IMG/VR virus record: IMGVR_UViG_3300023181_000029
Coordinates: 1 to 64,000 of that record
Length of the DNA stretch: 64,000 nucleotides
Direction: 5' to 3' (one strand)
Source: a virus
The notes under the pieces were generated by a model that saw only the letters and a list, made by a program, of their open reading frames with translations, was not told where the DNA came from and did not search any database. This document shows positions 50,749-57,877 of the stretch, one piece after another (the first letter of the stretch is position 1; each line of letters opens with the position of its first letter). A program made the position numbers and the translations under genes.

Positions 50749-50776
50749 GGAAACTTTAAACACACTGAAAGTTTCC
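50749..50776. promoter_or_regulatory. 28-bp operator, copy 2
   Basis: GGAAACTTT (50749-50757) and AAAGTTTCC (50768-50776) form a perfect 9-bp inverted repeat with a 10-bp spacer, better than copy 1. It lies eight bases before a TATATTTT -7-like element (50785-50792) that would serve the gene at 50819. Confidence 0.75.
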
Positions 50777-50818
50777 ATAGTTCCTATATTTTAGCGGTAA
50801 ATAGTTGATATTCACAGC

Positions 50819-51304
50819 GTGAGCAATGCGAAGTCATACGCCTATAAGACTAGCGGATATAATACTCCTGAGCGTGATACACAGAAGTCTGTCCCTGCTA
50901 TCACTGCTTATCTTCATGAGCGTAGGCGCATCTATACACTTGTCCTGCATGAATTATGCCCTCCCCGCCCTTCGGGGTCTACTGATAGACGTAAACGTAT
51001 CTTAGATGATATTGTACACTCTGACTTAGATACACTTCTTTACTGTGTTGGTCTGGATATGCGTGAGATAGTCATTATTATAGGCTGTGATTTACTCGAT
51101 AATACTGGCCTGCCTTTAGTTGAAGGCCTTTCAAAGCGTGAGTTTAACCGCATGGATAAATTAGGTCTATTAGGTATCCGCAAGCGTGGGCGTGTTGAGG
51201 TCGAAGGCAAATACTATGATACAGCACGAATATCTGATAAAGGCTTAAAGCTATGCGCACGTATTGGTGAGCTTGTGCGCAAGGTTGCGCAAGATTACCG
51301 ATAA
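50819..51304 (+). CDS. hypothetical protein with possible winged-helix end
   Basis: A 161-aa protein with a GTG start. The N-terminal part is basic and tyrosine-rich, with TAYLHERRRIYTLVLHELCP. The C-terminal part (LSKREFNRMDKLGLLGIRKR, then EVEGKYYDTARISDKGLKLC) looks like a winged helix, with the 'L...GL......g....Y.iTdkG..l' layout common in regulators. It is under the second operator of the XRE repressor and ends at a strong terminator. It may be an opposing regulator. Confidence 0.6.
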   Translation: MSNAKSYAYKTSGYNTPERDTQKSVPAITAYLHERRRIYTLVLHELCPPRPSGSTDRRKRILDDIVHSDLDTLLYCVGLDMREIVIIIGCDLLDNTGLPLVEGLSKREFNRMDKLGLLGIRKRGRVEVEGKYYDTARISDKGLKLCARIGELVRKVAQDYR

Positions 51305-51305
51305 T

Positions 51306-51338
51306 AACAAAGCCCCGCATTACTGCAAGGGCTTTGTT
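51306..51338. terminator. strong two-way terminator
   Basis: AACAAAGCCC (51306-51315) and GGGCTTTGTT (51329-51338) form a perfect 10-bp stem followed by TTAATTG on the right and preceded by A-rich sequence on the left. It separates the rightward gene ending at 51304 from the leftward gene ending at 51357. Confidence 0.85.
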
Positions 51339-51356
51339 TAATTGTTGTTACTGGTG

Positions 51357-51518
51357 TTAGCTCTTAACTAATATCCGTAACGCTATAGATAGGGCTTCGT
51401 ATGCATCTCCTATTAATTTGTCTTTGTTGTGGCGGTCAGGATGTGCGCCTACTAGCCCCATTGCTTGCGCTATGTGTAATATTGCATCCTTTCTGCTCTT
51501 ATCTTCTTGCTCTTTCAT
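51357..51518 (-). CDS. small hypothetical protein (53 aa) with HPD motif
   Basis: ATG at 51518, TAA at 51357. The product (MKEQEDKSRKDAILHIAQAM, then GLVGAHPDRHNKDKLIGDAY and EALSIALRILVKS) contains HPDRH and AYEALS, as in J-domains, but is too short for one and lacks the first helix. It may be a remnant or chance likeness. It ends the leftward run that begins at 52187. Confidence 0.5.
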   Translation of the reverse strand: MKEQEDKSRKDAILHIAQAMGLVGAHPDRHNKDKLIGDAYEALSIALRILVKS

Positions 51519-51539
51519 TCTGTTATGTTTAGTGGCTAG

Positions 51540-51741
51540 TTATTTGATTTTCTTTCTAAAGCTAGCGGTTACTACATAATCACATAGTTCACTACCATAA
51601 GCCTCAATCCAATTTTGGGCTTGTGCGCTTTATATCCTGCTTATTATTACAATAATGAACCTCGCAATACTTCCCGCTACTTATTACTAATTGGTGCCCT
51701 CCGGTGCTGTGTTATAGGCTTGATGTCTTTATAGTGCTCAT
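51540..51741 (-). pseudogene. decayed small gene with stop and frameshifts
   Basis: An ATG at 51741 overlaps the stop of the upstream gene (ATGA) but meets a stop at codon 10. Protein-like sequence continues in other frames: EHYKDIKPITQH, then HQLVISSGKYCEVHYCNNKQ in the ATG frame, then AQAQNWIEAYGSELCDYVVT to a stop at 51540. Each change of frame is +1, so at least two single-base changes have occurred. Sequencing error is an alternative. Confidence 0.5.
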
Positions 51742-51932
51742 ATAATTTCCCTTGTGGTTATTGTAGTTACTTTTACTATGCGGGTTTGGTATGCCTCAAA
51801 TAGTTCGCTTGCTGCTGTCTTTGCCGCTTCACTTAATGTATCTTCAAGTATGGTGCATTGCGCCCAATTCTCATGCTTTGGGCTTTTGTATTCAATTTGG
51901 TAGTATTCCGTTGTTTCTGTCTTTGTGCTCAT
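51738..51932 (-). CDS. hypothetical protein (64 aa)
   Basis: A 64-aa protein starting MSTKTETTEYYQIEYKSPKH, with helix DTLSEAAKTAASELFEAYQT and end strands. This pattern (strand, W, helix, strand) is common in small phage proteins that resemble 'y.i...... W......f.t...A......y.......RIv'. Function is unknown. The next gene in the operon is decayed. Confidence 0.65.
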   Translation of the reverse strand: MSTKTETTEYYQIEYKSPKHENWAQCTILEDTLSEAAKTAASELFEAYQTRIVKVTTITTREII

Positions 51933-51935
51933 GGG

Positions 51936-52187
51936 TTAGATTTCTGTGATTATTATTTTAGGCATGTCATACGCTACATAGTAAGACCCTTTTATTTTCG
52001 TCTCTCCTATTTCCTGCAACTTATTAAATACTTCGCTGTGCTTACCCTTGTGCGCTGCGGTATTAGCGCCAACTTCACAAATAAATTTAGGGATGTTCTT
52101 TTCTACCCTGTAAACAAGTAGTGTGTAATTCGTGCCGCCCGTCTTTAGCCGCCTTTCTGATACTGTGGTGAATATGTAGCTTTTCAT
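51936..52187 (-). CDS. hypothetical protein (83 aa)
   Basis: An 83-aa basic protein: SYIFTTVSERRLKTGGTNYT, LLVYRVEKNIPKFICEVGAN, then AHKGKHSEVFNKLQEIGETK and a C-terminal strand. It is the first gene behind the promoter at 52220-52251. No family recognised, but the block 'vyrv.kN.P.fi' is the kind shared by small Bacteroidota phage proteins. Confidence 0.65.
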   Translation of the reverse strand: MKSYIFTTVSERRLKTGGTNYTLLVYRVEKNIPKFICEVGANTAAHKGKHSEVFNKLQEIGETKIKGSYYVAYDMPKIIITEI

Positions 52188-52219
52188 AAGTCCGTTTTTT
52201 GTTTCGATTATTAATACGT

Positions 52220-52251
52220 CAAACCTACATAAATGTTTTCATTTCTGCAAA
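52220..52251 (-). promoter_or_regulatory. leftward promoter of the 51357-52187 operon
   Basis: On the minus strand: TTTG (52248-52251), 20 bp, TAGGTTTG (52220-52227). Confidence 0.75.
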
Positions 52252-52340
52252 TTTATTTTTGCATGAAATTTATTTTTAGTGCTCAAATACAGTCGTAGTG
52301 CAGATTTATTGCTGAAAGAAAATTTATTTTGAATTATTTT
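52248..52340. repeat. A+T-rich direct repeats in the divergent control region
   Basis: AAATTTATTTT recurs at about 52250, 52266 and 52320, with a related GATTTATTGC between. The repeats lie between the leftward promoter and the rightward early promoter and could be regulator sites or origin iterons. Confidence 0.5.
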
Positions 52341-52350
52341 CTGTAAAACA

Positions 52351-52383
52351 TTTGGATTTATGGTTCCGATTGTATTATGTTTG
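52351..52383 (+). promoter_or_regulatory. rightward early promoter
   Basis: TTTG (52351-52354), 21 bp, TATGTTTG (52376-52383). It stands at the head of the long rightward early block and overlaps the ATG at 52377, so that codon cannot be the start in transcripts from here. Confidence 0.7.
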
Positions 52384-52442
52384 TGGAGAAGAAAATAACA
52401 ACTAATCAATCACAATTACGTAAACAGATAAAACGCAACTTT

Positions 52443-52613
52443 ATGACACCTACCAAATTAAACTTCTCAGGCGTGAAACATGATGTATACGATTTCCACA
52501 ATATACACGTAAAAAGAAACAATAAATTACTTTTCGTAAGGGCAAGCGAGGTTAATATAAATGAAAGCGTATATACAATAGATGGCTACCTAATGGGTCA
52601 AAGACTTAATTAA
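52443..52613 (+). CDS. small hypothetical protein (56 aa)
   Basis: The ATG at 52443 is chosen because an earlier ATG at 52377 lies in the -7 box. The product (MTPTKLNFSGVKHDVYDFHN, then IHVKRNNKLLFVRASEVNIN) has regular strands. It is the first gene of the early block. A hairpin, ACGGG (52619-52623) with CCCGT (52630-52634), follows its stop and may reduce read-through. Confidence 0.55.
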   Translation: MTPTKLNFSGVKHDVYDFHNIHVKRNNKLLFVRASEVNINESVYTIDGYLMGQRLN

Positions 52614-52704
52614 CCGAAACGGGTTTAGTCCCGTCTATGTCTACCCCATAAAGGACATACTGAGGAGAAGGGAATTAACTAATAAACTAAAAAAAATTGC
52701 ACCA

Positions 52705-53220
52705 ATGAAAGACAAGAAAGAAGTATTCAACCTGGCTAATGGCAATATACTAATTGTTGAATATGGTTTATTAACCACTAATTCGTCCCCATATTTTTCT
52801 ATTACCGGCAGTCTGTACGAAAAACAACCGCTAACAGATAGAAACATGATTTCGTGCAGTTGTATACATGATGATATACTAGACAATGCGCCACAATTTA
52901 CTGACCTTGTAGCATTGCACCTATCAGGCATTGACGGCACACCAATGTATGTAGTAGAGAATGGTTTTTATCACTTTCAAACTGCTATTGGAACAGCACA
53001 ATATCATACTAAAGAGGACGGAGATAGGGAGAAGTACACCAAAGTAGTAGCCGACCATTTACGTATCTCATTAGTAGATGCAACGGCACTAATTGAACGA
53101 CTGGAAAAACTTACACCAAGCCAGCAAAAAATGGAGTTTACGGAATTTGTAGTAAAACAGCGTGAGCGCTGGAATAAAGAAGCACAGGACGCAGTATCTA
53201 AATACGGCTTAACAGCTTAA
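52705..53220 (+). CDS. hypothetical early protein (171 aa)
   Basis: A 171-aa protein. The first ~75 residues are strands with KEVFNLANGNILIVEYGLLT and YFSITGSLYEKQPLTDRNMI. The next segment has CSCIHDDILDNAPQFTDLVA and VVENGFYHFQTA. The C-terminal ~60 residues are helical (LIERLEKLTPSQQKMEFTEF). Proteins with this order occur in early regions of other phages as unknowns. It is the largest of the small early genes. Confidence 0.7.
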   Translation: MKDKKEVFNLANGNILIVEYGLLTTNSSPYFSITGSLYEKQPLTDRNMISCSCIHDDILDNAPQFTDLVALHLSGIDGTPMYVVENGFYHFQTAIGTAQYHTKEDGDREKYTKVVADHLRISLVDATALIERLEKLTPSQQKMEFTEFVVKQRERWNKEAQDAVSKYGLTA

Positions 53221-53267
53221 CAACTTCCAATCCCTGCAATAATTCATAACACGTAAAAACTAAACCC

Positions 53268-53516
53268 ATGAATAAATCAAAACAATTGCGTCAGCTACTT
53301 AAGGAATTAGGCTATATAGACAATACGCTTATTAATGAATCTATGCAAGCATTTGAAAACAGTAAACCAATAGCGCATCCCTTAATAAACCTCATAGCGG
53401 ACAGGCTGCGTGTTAGCGCATGGGAAAATACAGCAGACAAGATAAAGAGCGATTTAAACACTTTAAAGAAGGCCAGTAAGCTAATCCAGCAATTACATGC
53501 CGATACTAACGCATAA
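53268..53516 (+). CDS. small helical protein (82 aa), tandem paralogue 1
   Basis: An 82-aa helical protein starting NKSKQLRQLLKELGYIDNTL, with PIAHPLINLIADRLRVSAWE. Its outline (helix ending LG-Y, then helix, then [AN]-H/P-L..I) is like that of the next gene, which suggests a tandem duplication. No function recognised. Confidence 0.65.
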   Translation: MNKSKQLRQLLKELGYIDNTLINESMQAFENSKPIAHPLINLIADRLRVSAWENTADKIKSDLNTLKKASKLIQQLHADTNA

Positions 53517-53558
53517 GAAAGGACGATACAGATTAGAGCATATTTAAAAAAACTAACG

Positions 53559-53831
53559 ATGAAAAACAAGGAAATACTAACGGCGGCATTAAATGCGCTA
53601 GGCTACCCTGAAAAGCAACATTCTGCCATAATCGAAAAGTGTAATACTGGCGATTTTGGCAACCCGCTAACACTGTACATTGTAGCCACCATAAACAGCA
53701 GCGATGATACCGGCATGATAGAGGCAGACTTTGAAGATGTGCGGGAGATACTGCAAAACGTTATTGACGCAATACAAAACCTAACCCATGAAAAAGGACA
53801 CAACAATAACCGAAGTGCAATTTCTAGTTAA
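53559..53831 (+). CDS. small helical protein (90 aa), tandem paralogue 2
   Basis: A 90-aa acidic helical protein: MKNKEILTAALNALGYPEKQ, then GDFGNPLTLYIVATINSSDD. It resembles the 82-aa neighbour upstream in layout. Its 3' end overlaps the next gene by 44 bases, a long overlap, so the last residues may be unimportant. Confidence 0.65.
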   Translation: MKNKEILTAALNALGYPEKQHSAIIEKCNTGDFGNPLTLYIVATINSSDDTGMIEADFEDVREILQNVIDAIQNLTHEKGHNNNRSAISS

Positions 53832-54054
53832 TGACAAAGAACACGGATTCGATGATGTCTTTGCTTTTTTCCCAAAAGAAAACTATAACGATTTTTCAGA
53901 CCAAACGAAAAACTCGTACACCCATATCGGTCAACATGGGCCATGTCACGTAGACTATGCAGCAGAAAGCAGACCAGCGACACCGGAAGAATACAAAGAC
54001 CTGAAAAGTGAACTTGAATCATTGGGGTATAACTTGAAAATTGTGCAGCTATGA
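53788..54054 (+). CDS. hypothetical protein (88 aa)
   Basis: An 88-aa protein with VQFLVNDKEHGFDDVFAFFP, then YTHIGQHGPCHVDYAAESRP and EYKDLKSELESLGYNLKI. The 'D.faffp......f..ysHvGQHs....eya...k.At..EY.dL...Le..GY.L.v' pattern is a widespread small phage protein of unknown function. The match is strong by eye. Confidence 0.75.
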   Translation: MKKDTTITEVQFLVNDKEHGFDDVFAFFPKENYNDFSDQTKNSYTHIGQHGPCHVDYAAESRPATPEEYKDLKSELESLGYNLKIVQL

Positions 54055-54239
54055 ATATAAGGCAAAGATACCGCCTATCAGATATAGCGCTTGCTATTCA
54101 AAAAGTGCGAGATAATTGGGAGCGACTAACGTTAAGCGAAGACCCTATTTATGAAGTGGCGAAACTCAATCTTATGTGCCAAAGTGATGCGCAGATAGTA
54201 CTAACCATTGTTAAAAGCGAAAAACTAACCACAGCATGA
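54051..54239 (+). CDS. hypothetical protein (62 aa)
   Basis: A 62-aa helical protein (RYRLSDIALAIQKVRDNWER; YEVAKLNLMCQSDAQIVLTI). It overlaps the upstream gene by 4 bases and the downstream one by 4 bases. No motif recognised. Confidence 0.6.
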   Translation: MNIRQRYRLSDIALAIQKVRDNWERLTLSEDPIYEVAKLNLMCQSDAQIVLTIVKSEKLTTA

Positions 54240-54376
54240 AGATAAAATACACCGACTGGCTTAATCTTGACAAAAGCAAGAAAGACGAGCTAAGAAGTAA
54301 AAACGAAGTTGTTTACCCGAAATCAATAGGCGCAAAACTCACTTTGGTGCCAAAACAAATAAAACTAGGATTGTGA
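54236..54376 (+). CDS. small basic protein (46 aa)
   Basis: ATG at 54236, TGA at 54374. The 46-aa product (MKIKYTDWLNLDKSKKDELR, then SKNEVVYPKSIGAKLTLVPK) is basic. It is joined to both neighbours by 4-base overlaps (ATGA and GTGA), which supports it. Function is unknown. Confidence 0.55.
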   Translation: MKIKYTDWLNLDKSKKDELRSKNEVVYPKSIGAKLTLVPKQIKLGL

Positions 54377-54597
54377 AATACGCAAAAACTCACCCTGCTT
54401 TTAATTGGCGGGAATATGTCGAGAAAATACCACAAGGCGAAACTAATTGCATTTCGTGGGCATGGAGGCTAAACGGAGAGCGTATTAAATTTGACAAACT
54501 AGTAAAACTAGGGTATTACCAAAAACGTAGCTCAAAAGGCATTGACGCATTTACAAGAACCGGTAAAAGTTGGGCAGAACCACATTATACATTATAA
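54373..54597 (+). CDS. hypothetical protein (74 aa)
   Basis: A 74-aa basic protein with a GTG start. NWREYVEKIPQGETNCISWA and WRLNGERIKFDKLVKLGYYQ are aromatic-rich and could form a small DNA- or RNA-binding fold, but no family is recognised. A 27-base frame (54600-54626) follows and is too short to call. Confidence 0.55.
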   Translation: MKYAKTHPAFNWREYVEKIPQGETNCISWAWRLNGERIKFDKLVKLGYYQKRSSKGIDAFTRTGKSWAEPHYTL

Positions 54598-54629
54598 CAA
54601 TGGAATTTACTAACGATAAAAAGTAGGCC

Positions 54630-54980
54630 ATGAGCGATAGTAAGAAAAGAACAATAACCCGCATGCTAGGTATTGCCTCAATGATGGGCGCAACTGGATT
54701 ATTTACGGAAGATAGGATACCAAAGAAGGGCGAAGAAAAGCCGTTTGAAGACTCATATTTACCATATGCAATAGAATTAAAACCGCATCATGGAGGCGAA
54801 CGATATTTAGGAAAACCAAAAACTAAGCAACCATACGGCACAAAATGGTTAGGGGATACTGAAAACTTAACCGTGCGCCCATTTCAGACTGGCAAACTGA
54901 ATCGGGAAATATTAGTTTATGGTGAAACCGAAGCAAAAGCACTAAAGAATTTAAAACTGAAACTAAAACACGAGAAATGA
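54630..54980 (+). CDS. hypothetical basic protein (116 aa)
   Basis: A 116-aa protein. KRTITRMLGIASMMGATGLF at the start is a hydrophobic helix-like segment after a charged tip. Then YLPYAIELKPHHGGERYLGK and a C-terminal helix (EAKALKNLKLKLKHEK), which resembles the 'ae(s)..eA..nmi..L' end of phage proteins. It may associate with the membrane. Function is unknown. Confidence 0.65.
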   Translation: MSDSKKRTITRMLGIASMMGATGLFTEDRIPKKGEEKPFEDSYLPYAIELKPHHGGERYLGKPKTKQPYGTKWLGDTENLTVRPFQTGKLNREILVYGETEAKALKNLKLKLKHEK

Positions 54981-55026
54981 GGCCACGTCAATACTATATC
55001 GCATTTTATTCCAATAAGCTAGAATC

Positions 55027-55314
55027 TTGGGTTTACCATTCTCGATAGCTAATACGGACGGCTGGAATAAAACATTAGAAGCAAATACTGACGGTTATGG
55101 GGCCGCAGGACTAAGATACGCGGCACGTTGGGCTAACTACATGGAGAAAGAAATAGCAAATGGCAATCAACTGTCAGACATAGCCGAACAAACAAGCAGT
55201 GAAGCAGATAAAGAAGGTATAACTGGCTTTCAATACGGATGTGCGTTATCTATTCTTACGCAAGTTTGGGCACACGGGGCAGAACTTAAAAAATGGAAGG
55301 AGGCTCAAAGATGA
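55027..55314 (+). CDS. conserved hypothetical phage protein (95 aa)
   Basis: A 95-aa protein with a TTG start. LRYAARWANYMEKEIANGNQ, SDIAEQTSSEADKEGITGFQ and YGCALSILTQVWAHGAELKK match a well-known family of small phage proteins ('..faarWA..ME......g......a...s.eAdteGITGfmyg.Av..La..W.hG..L..Wh'). The function of the family is unknown. A 23-codon frame upstream (54977-55048) overlaps the start and is not called. Confidence 0.75.
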   Translation: MGLPFSIANTDGWNKTLEANTDGYGAAGLRYAARWANYMEKEIANGNQLSDIAEQTSSEADKEGITGFQYGCALSILTQVWAHGAELKKWKEAQR

Positions 55315-55454
55315 AAGCCATCCTGCAACTAATCCGTGGCGAAATCAGAGAGGAGCCGCCATATTATAGTCCCTTGAGGTGCTATAAAGCCAAAGATGCA
55401 AAATTTAATGACTGGGCTTTACATATTTCACAACAACTAAAACTCAAAAAATGA
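55311..55454 (+). CDS. small hypothetical protein (47 aa)
   Basis: ATG at 55311, TGA at 55452. The 47-aa basic product (MKAILQLIRGEIREEPPYYS, then PLRCYKAKDAKFNDWALHIS) overlaps both neighbours by 4 bases. No family recognised. Confidence 0.55.
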   Translation: MKAILQLIRGEIREEPPYYSPLRCYKAKDAKFNDWALHISQQLKLKK

Positions 55455-55630
55455 AAAGAATATCACTATCAGATTTACAGGCAGTAATGCAATACGCCAA
55501 AGAAAAAAGCGAAAAAGCAGTAGGCTATTCTCATAAAATACAGGATTTTTGGGATGGCGTTTATCAAGACGCAAATGATGAATTTATCACTCGATTGCGT
55601 GAAATAGGATATAATGAATACGAATATTAA
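55451..55630 (+). CDS. small helical protein (59 aa)
   Basis: ATG at 55451, TAA at 55628. The product (MKRISLSDLQAVMQYAKEKS, EKAVGYSHKIQDFWDGVYQD, ANDEFITRLREIGYNEYEY) is helical and charged. It is joined to the upstream gene by ATGA overlap and shares its end with the following gene. Confidence 0.55.
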   Translation: MKRISLSDLQAVMQYAKEKSEKAVGYSHKIQDFWDGVYQDANDEFITRLREIGYNEYEY

Positions 55631-55643
55631 AACCAATAAAATT

Positions 55644-55934
55644 ATGAAGAAGCAGAAATTAGGCGACATCACCAGAAAAGTAAAAGACGCGTTATTAAAC
55701 CCTAGCGAAATCCTAGTGATTGAAACACTTAGCAACAGGGCTATGACGGCAGCGGAATTATCAGCTATTCTAAAACGTGCACCAGGGTCGATAAGCACTA
55801 CCTGTGTTAGCCTGAAATCTAAAGGCTACCTAACCAGCGAAAGAAATGGCACAGACTATCGCACCAACGTCTATAAAGTAGACCACGAGAAAGTAGCCGC
55901 ATTAACTGAACGCTTGCAAAACGCTGTAGAGTAA
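55644..55934 (+). CDS. winged-helix DNA-binding protein
   Basis: The ATG at 55644 is preferred; one at 55614 is possible but overlaps the upstream gene. The product is about 96 aa with a winged-helix core: EILVIETLSNRAMTAAELSA, AILKRAPGSISTTCVSLKSK, GYLTSERNGTDYRTNVYKV. This is the MarR/ArsR-like layout for a small regulator. It could control the early block. It has no ligand-binding domain. Confidence 0.65.
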   Translation: MKKQKLGDITRKVKDALLNPSEILVIETLSNRAMTAAELSAILKRAPGSISTTCVSLKSKGYLTSERNGTDYRTNVYKVDHEKVAALTERLQNAVE

Positions 55935-55964
55935 TTTCAAATAACCGCTTAAAACTAAACGACA

Positions 55965-56357
55965 ATGGACACAATGACATTTATGGATATGGTTCGCCAC
56001 GAAGTTGAGCAACTGAAAATCCACCTAACAGACGAGCAAAAAGGGAAACTGGATAAAGCCACGTTTAAGCCCACTCATTCAGAACATTGCGTATATGGGC
56101 AAATAACAGGGGATTGCTTTTCACATGAGGCTGCCAAATTGGTAGATGCTTGTGCGGTAAGTATTGGTGTTGCCGATTGTCCTCTTGATGTTAAATCGTT
56201 TGATTTGCCACCTAGCGAAAGGGGGTTTTTTGACGGGTACGCGCCTATAGGATTCACCCCACTAGAAAAATACATCTACGGCTCTCCTAAACACAACATC
56301 CTAGAATATCTGAAAGGCGAGGCTGATACACTACAACTTGAAAAAATTACCCCTTGA
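55965..56357 (+). CDS. conserved hypothetical phage protein (130 aa)
   Basis: A 130-aa protein. HVYGQ- or here HCVYGQITGDCFSHEAAKLV resembles the 'h.CiYGQmTG.C.s.rA..LI..C' signature of a common Bacteroidota phage protein of unknown function, followed by FFDGYAPIGFTPLEKYIYGS, also shared ('....ytyLE.yIy'). Cysteine positions look conserved and could bind a metal. Confidence 0.75.
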   Translation: MDTMTFMDMVRHEVEQLKIHLTDEQKGKLDKATFKPTHSEHCVYGQITGDCFSHEAAKLVDACAVSIGVADCPLDVKSFDLPPSERGFFDGYAPIGFTPLEKYIYGSPKHNILEYLKGEADTLQLEKITP

Positions 56358-56502
56358 CCCCATCGGAGCGCACCTACTGGCAGCTACGACAATAAAGTAC
56401 ACTGCCTTTTTATCCCACTACGCAAGGGAAAGTGATAGTAGGGCGGTACAGTACAAAGAGTATTTAAATAATGCAAACAACAAGCTAAAACCACAGAGAT
56501 GA
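56338..56502 (+). CDS. small hypothetical protein (54 aa)
   Basis: TTG at 56338 within the end of the upstream gene, TGA at 56500 overlapping the next start. The product (LKKLPLDPIGAHLLAATTIK, then YTAFLSHYARESDSRAVQYK) is helical and basic. The long overlap with the previous gene makes the start uncertain; the frame itself fits the operon. Confidence 0.5.
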   Translation: MKKLPLDPIGAHLLAATTIKYTAFLSHYARESDSRAVQYKEYLNNANNKLKPQR

Positions 56503-56885
56503 AATACGCAATAATTAGTGAATTATATGAAGAAATTGCACACTTGAAAAGCTTATGCAGTACGGGGCCCTACCCAATGGAGGCGCACGACTTTGACAGT
56601 ATTGAGACGGTATATAAGATGCTTTTAAGCTCACACGAGCCCGATGAAGTGTACGAGGTAAAGCGCATACACAACGCTACCACAATAGAGCCATCACGTA
56701 CTATGATTGCGGCAATGGCTATGCAGGGTATGATAGCTTCATTTGAGCGTAACCTACAGTTAGTGATTTCAAACTCTAAAAGCTCAGGTTGGAAAGTAAT
56801 ATATCCGCCTGAAACAGTTGCTGAGCATTCAGCTAAATACGCTGATGCCCTTTTATTGGAGCTTGCTAAACCTGTGGCGCAATGA
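56499..56885 (+). CDS. hypothetical protein (128 aa)
   Basis: A 128-aa helical protein: MKYAIISELYEEIAHLKSLC, then SIETVYKMLLSSHEPDEVYE and TMIAAMAMQGMIASFERNLQ. The 'ta.AAMQGmla......' phrase is found in many unrelated phage proteins of unknown role, often described only as conserved. It overlaps both neighbours by 4 bases. Confidence 0.6.
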   Translation: MKYAIISELYEEIAHLKSLCSTGPYPMEAHDFDSIETVYKMLLSSHEPDEVYEVKRIHNATTIEPSRTMIAAMAMQGMIASFERNLQLVISNSKSSGWKVIYPPETVAEHSAKYADALLLELAKPVAQ

Positions 56886-57163
56886 TAGACTTCAATAATA
56901 TAACGGTAGAAAAGGCAAATGAATACAACAATCTACTTACTAGGTTACAGCCTCAACTGGAAGATTTCCTGCCGAATTGGGAAGAAGCCGATGCGCTAAC
57001 AATATACTCTGTGTGCCCAGGATACATAGAAGAAATTGTATCCTTTTGGATGGATTGGGATGCGAGAAAGCAAAAAGACTTCTGCCTTGTGATTGGAGTA
57101 TTTGTATGGATTAGAGATAGCGAAGAACTTAAAAACGCTTTGCAAAGGCATTACAAAGCCTAA
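56882..57163 (+). CDS. hypothetical protein (93 aa)
   Basis: A 93-aa acidic protein rich in Trp and Glu (FLPNWEEADALTIYSVCPGY; VSFWMDWDARKQKDFCLVIG). Acidic and aromatic-rich composition is compatible with binding a host protein, but nothing specific is recognised. Confidence 0.6.
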   Translation: MIDFNNITVEKANEYNNLLTRLQPQLEDFLPNWEEADALTIYSVCPGYIEEIVSFWMDWDARKQKDFCLVIGVFVWIRDSEELKNALQRHYKA

Positions 57164-57214
57164 AGCCATGAAGCCACACCCACTAGATAACGCCGGGCTT
57201 AAAAACTAAATAAA

Positions 57215-57550
57215 ATGATAGGGATAAATCTAAATAAACAAGGTCAATTCTCAATAAAAGGGACAAAGCACTTTAACTCTGTATCAGCAATAGGTAGCTA
57301 CGAAATTATTAACGGTAAGCCGGTAATTCAGAAACTAGAGATTGAAATTGACCGAGATACTATGAATTGCGGGTTAACAATTGAGAGCAACAAGGTTACG
57401 GGCTATTGGGGTAGAAATGAATCATTTGCCATAAAGAATGATAGATGGCTTGTGTATTTCGGACTATATACCGACCCGCCAAATATCAAGGTGGACTTTA
57501 ATCAAAAGGTGGTCAATATTAAACTTCAACCAGTAAAAATTACACAATGA
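57215..57550 (+). CDS. hypothetical strand-rich protein (111 aa)
   Basis: A 111-aa protein of alternating strands (KGTKHFNSVSAIGSYEIING; TMNCGLTIESNKVTGYWGRN; IKVDFNQKVVNIKLQPVKI), likely a small beta barrel or sandwich. It overlaps the next gene by 4 bases. No family recognised. Confidence 0.6.
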   Translation: MIGINLNKQGQFSIKGTKHFNSVSAIGSYEIINGKPVIQKLEIEIDRDTMNCGLTIESNKVTGYWGRNESFAIKNDRWLVYFGLYTDPPNIKVDFNQKVVNIKLQPVKITQ

Positions 57551-57732
57551 AACAGGACAACGAAACGCTAAATACCGGCTTCTACGACGATGTAGTGCCA
57601 AAATGGAGAGAAATGCAAGACTTTATCAACCTATGGGCACCGTTCATGGTAGATAGAGAAACTGGATACATCTGCTTATCCGACTTTTTGATAGGCGAAC
57701 TTGAAAAGAAATACAACTTAAGTAAAAAATAG
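57547..57732 (+). CDS. small hypothetical protein (61 aa)
   Basis: A 61-aa acidic protein (ETLNTGFYDDVVPKWREMQD; FMVDRETGYICLSDFLIGEL). It ends the uninterrupted early run; a 145-bp gap then precedes an HNH gene. The gap contains only a 21-codon frame (57793-57858), which I do not call. Confidence 0.6.
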   Translation: MKQDNETLNTGFYDDVVPKWREMQDFINLWAPFMVDRETGYICLSDFLIGELEKKYNLSKK

Positions 57733-57877
57733 TCCAACTTTAATTTGGCAGTTGCATTTTATTGCCGATATTTGGTGTAGAATATATGACGTATGGAACA
57801 CGTCTTTCTAAAATACTACAGCCCTATTAACTTGACGCAAGTTCCATTTGCCGACTAGTTTCTAGGGCTTCTTTTTT

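Noticed and set aside
51357-51518. J-domain (DnaJ) call from HPDRH and AYEALS
   Set aside because: At 53 aa it lacks the first helix and the loop spacing of a J-domain, so only the motif is recorded.
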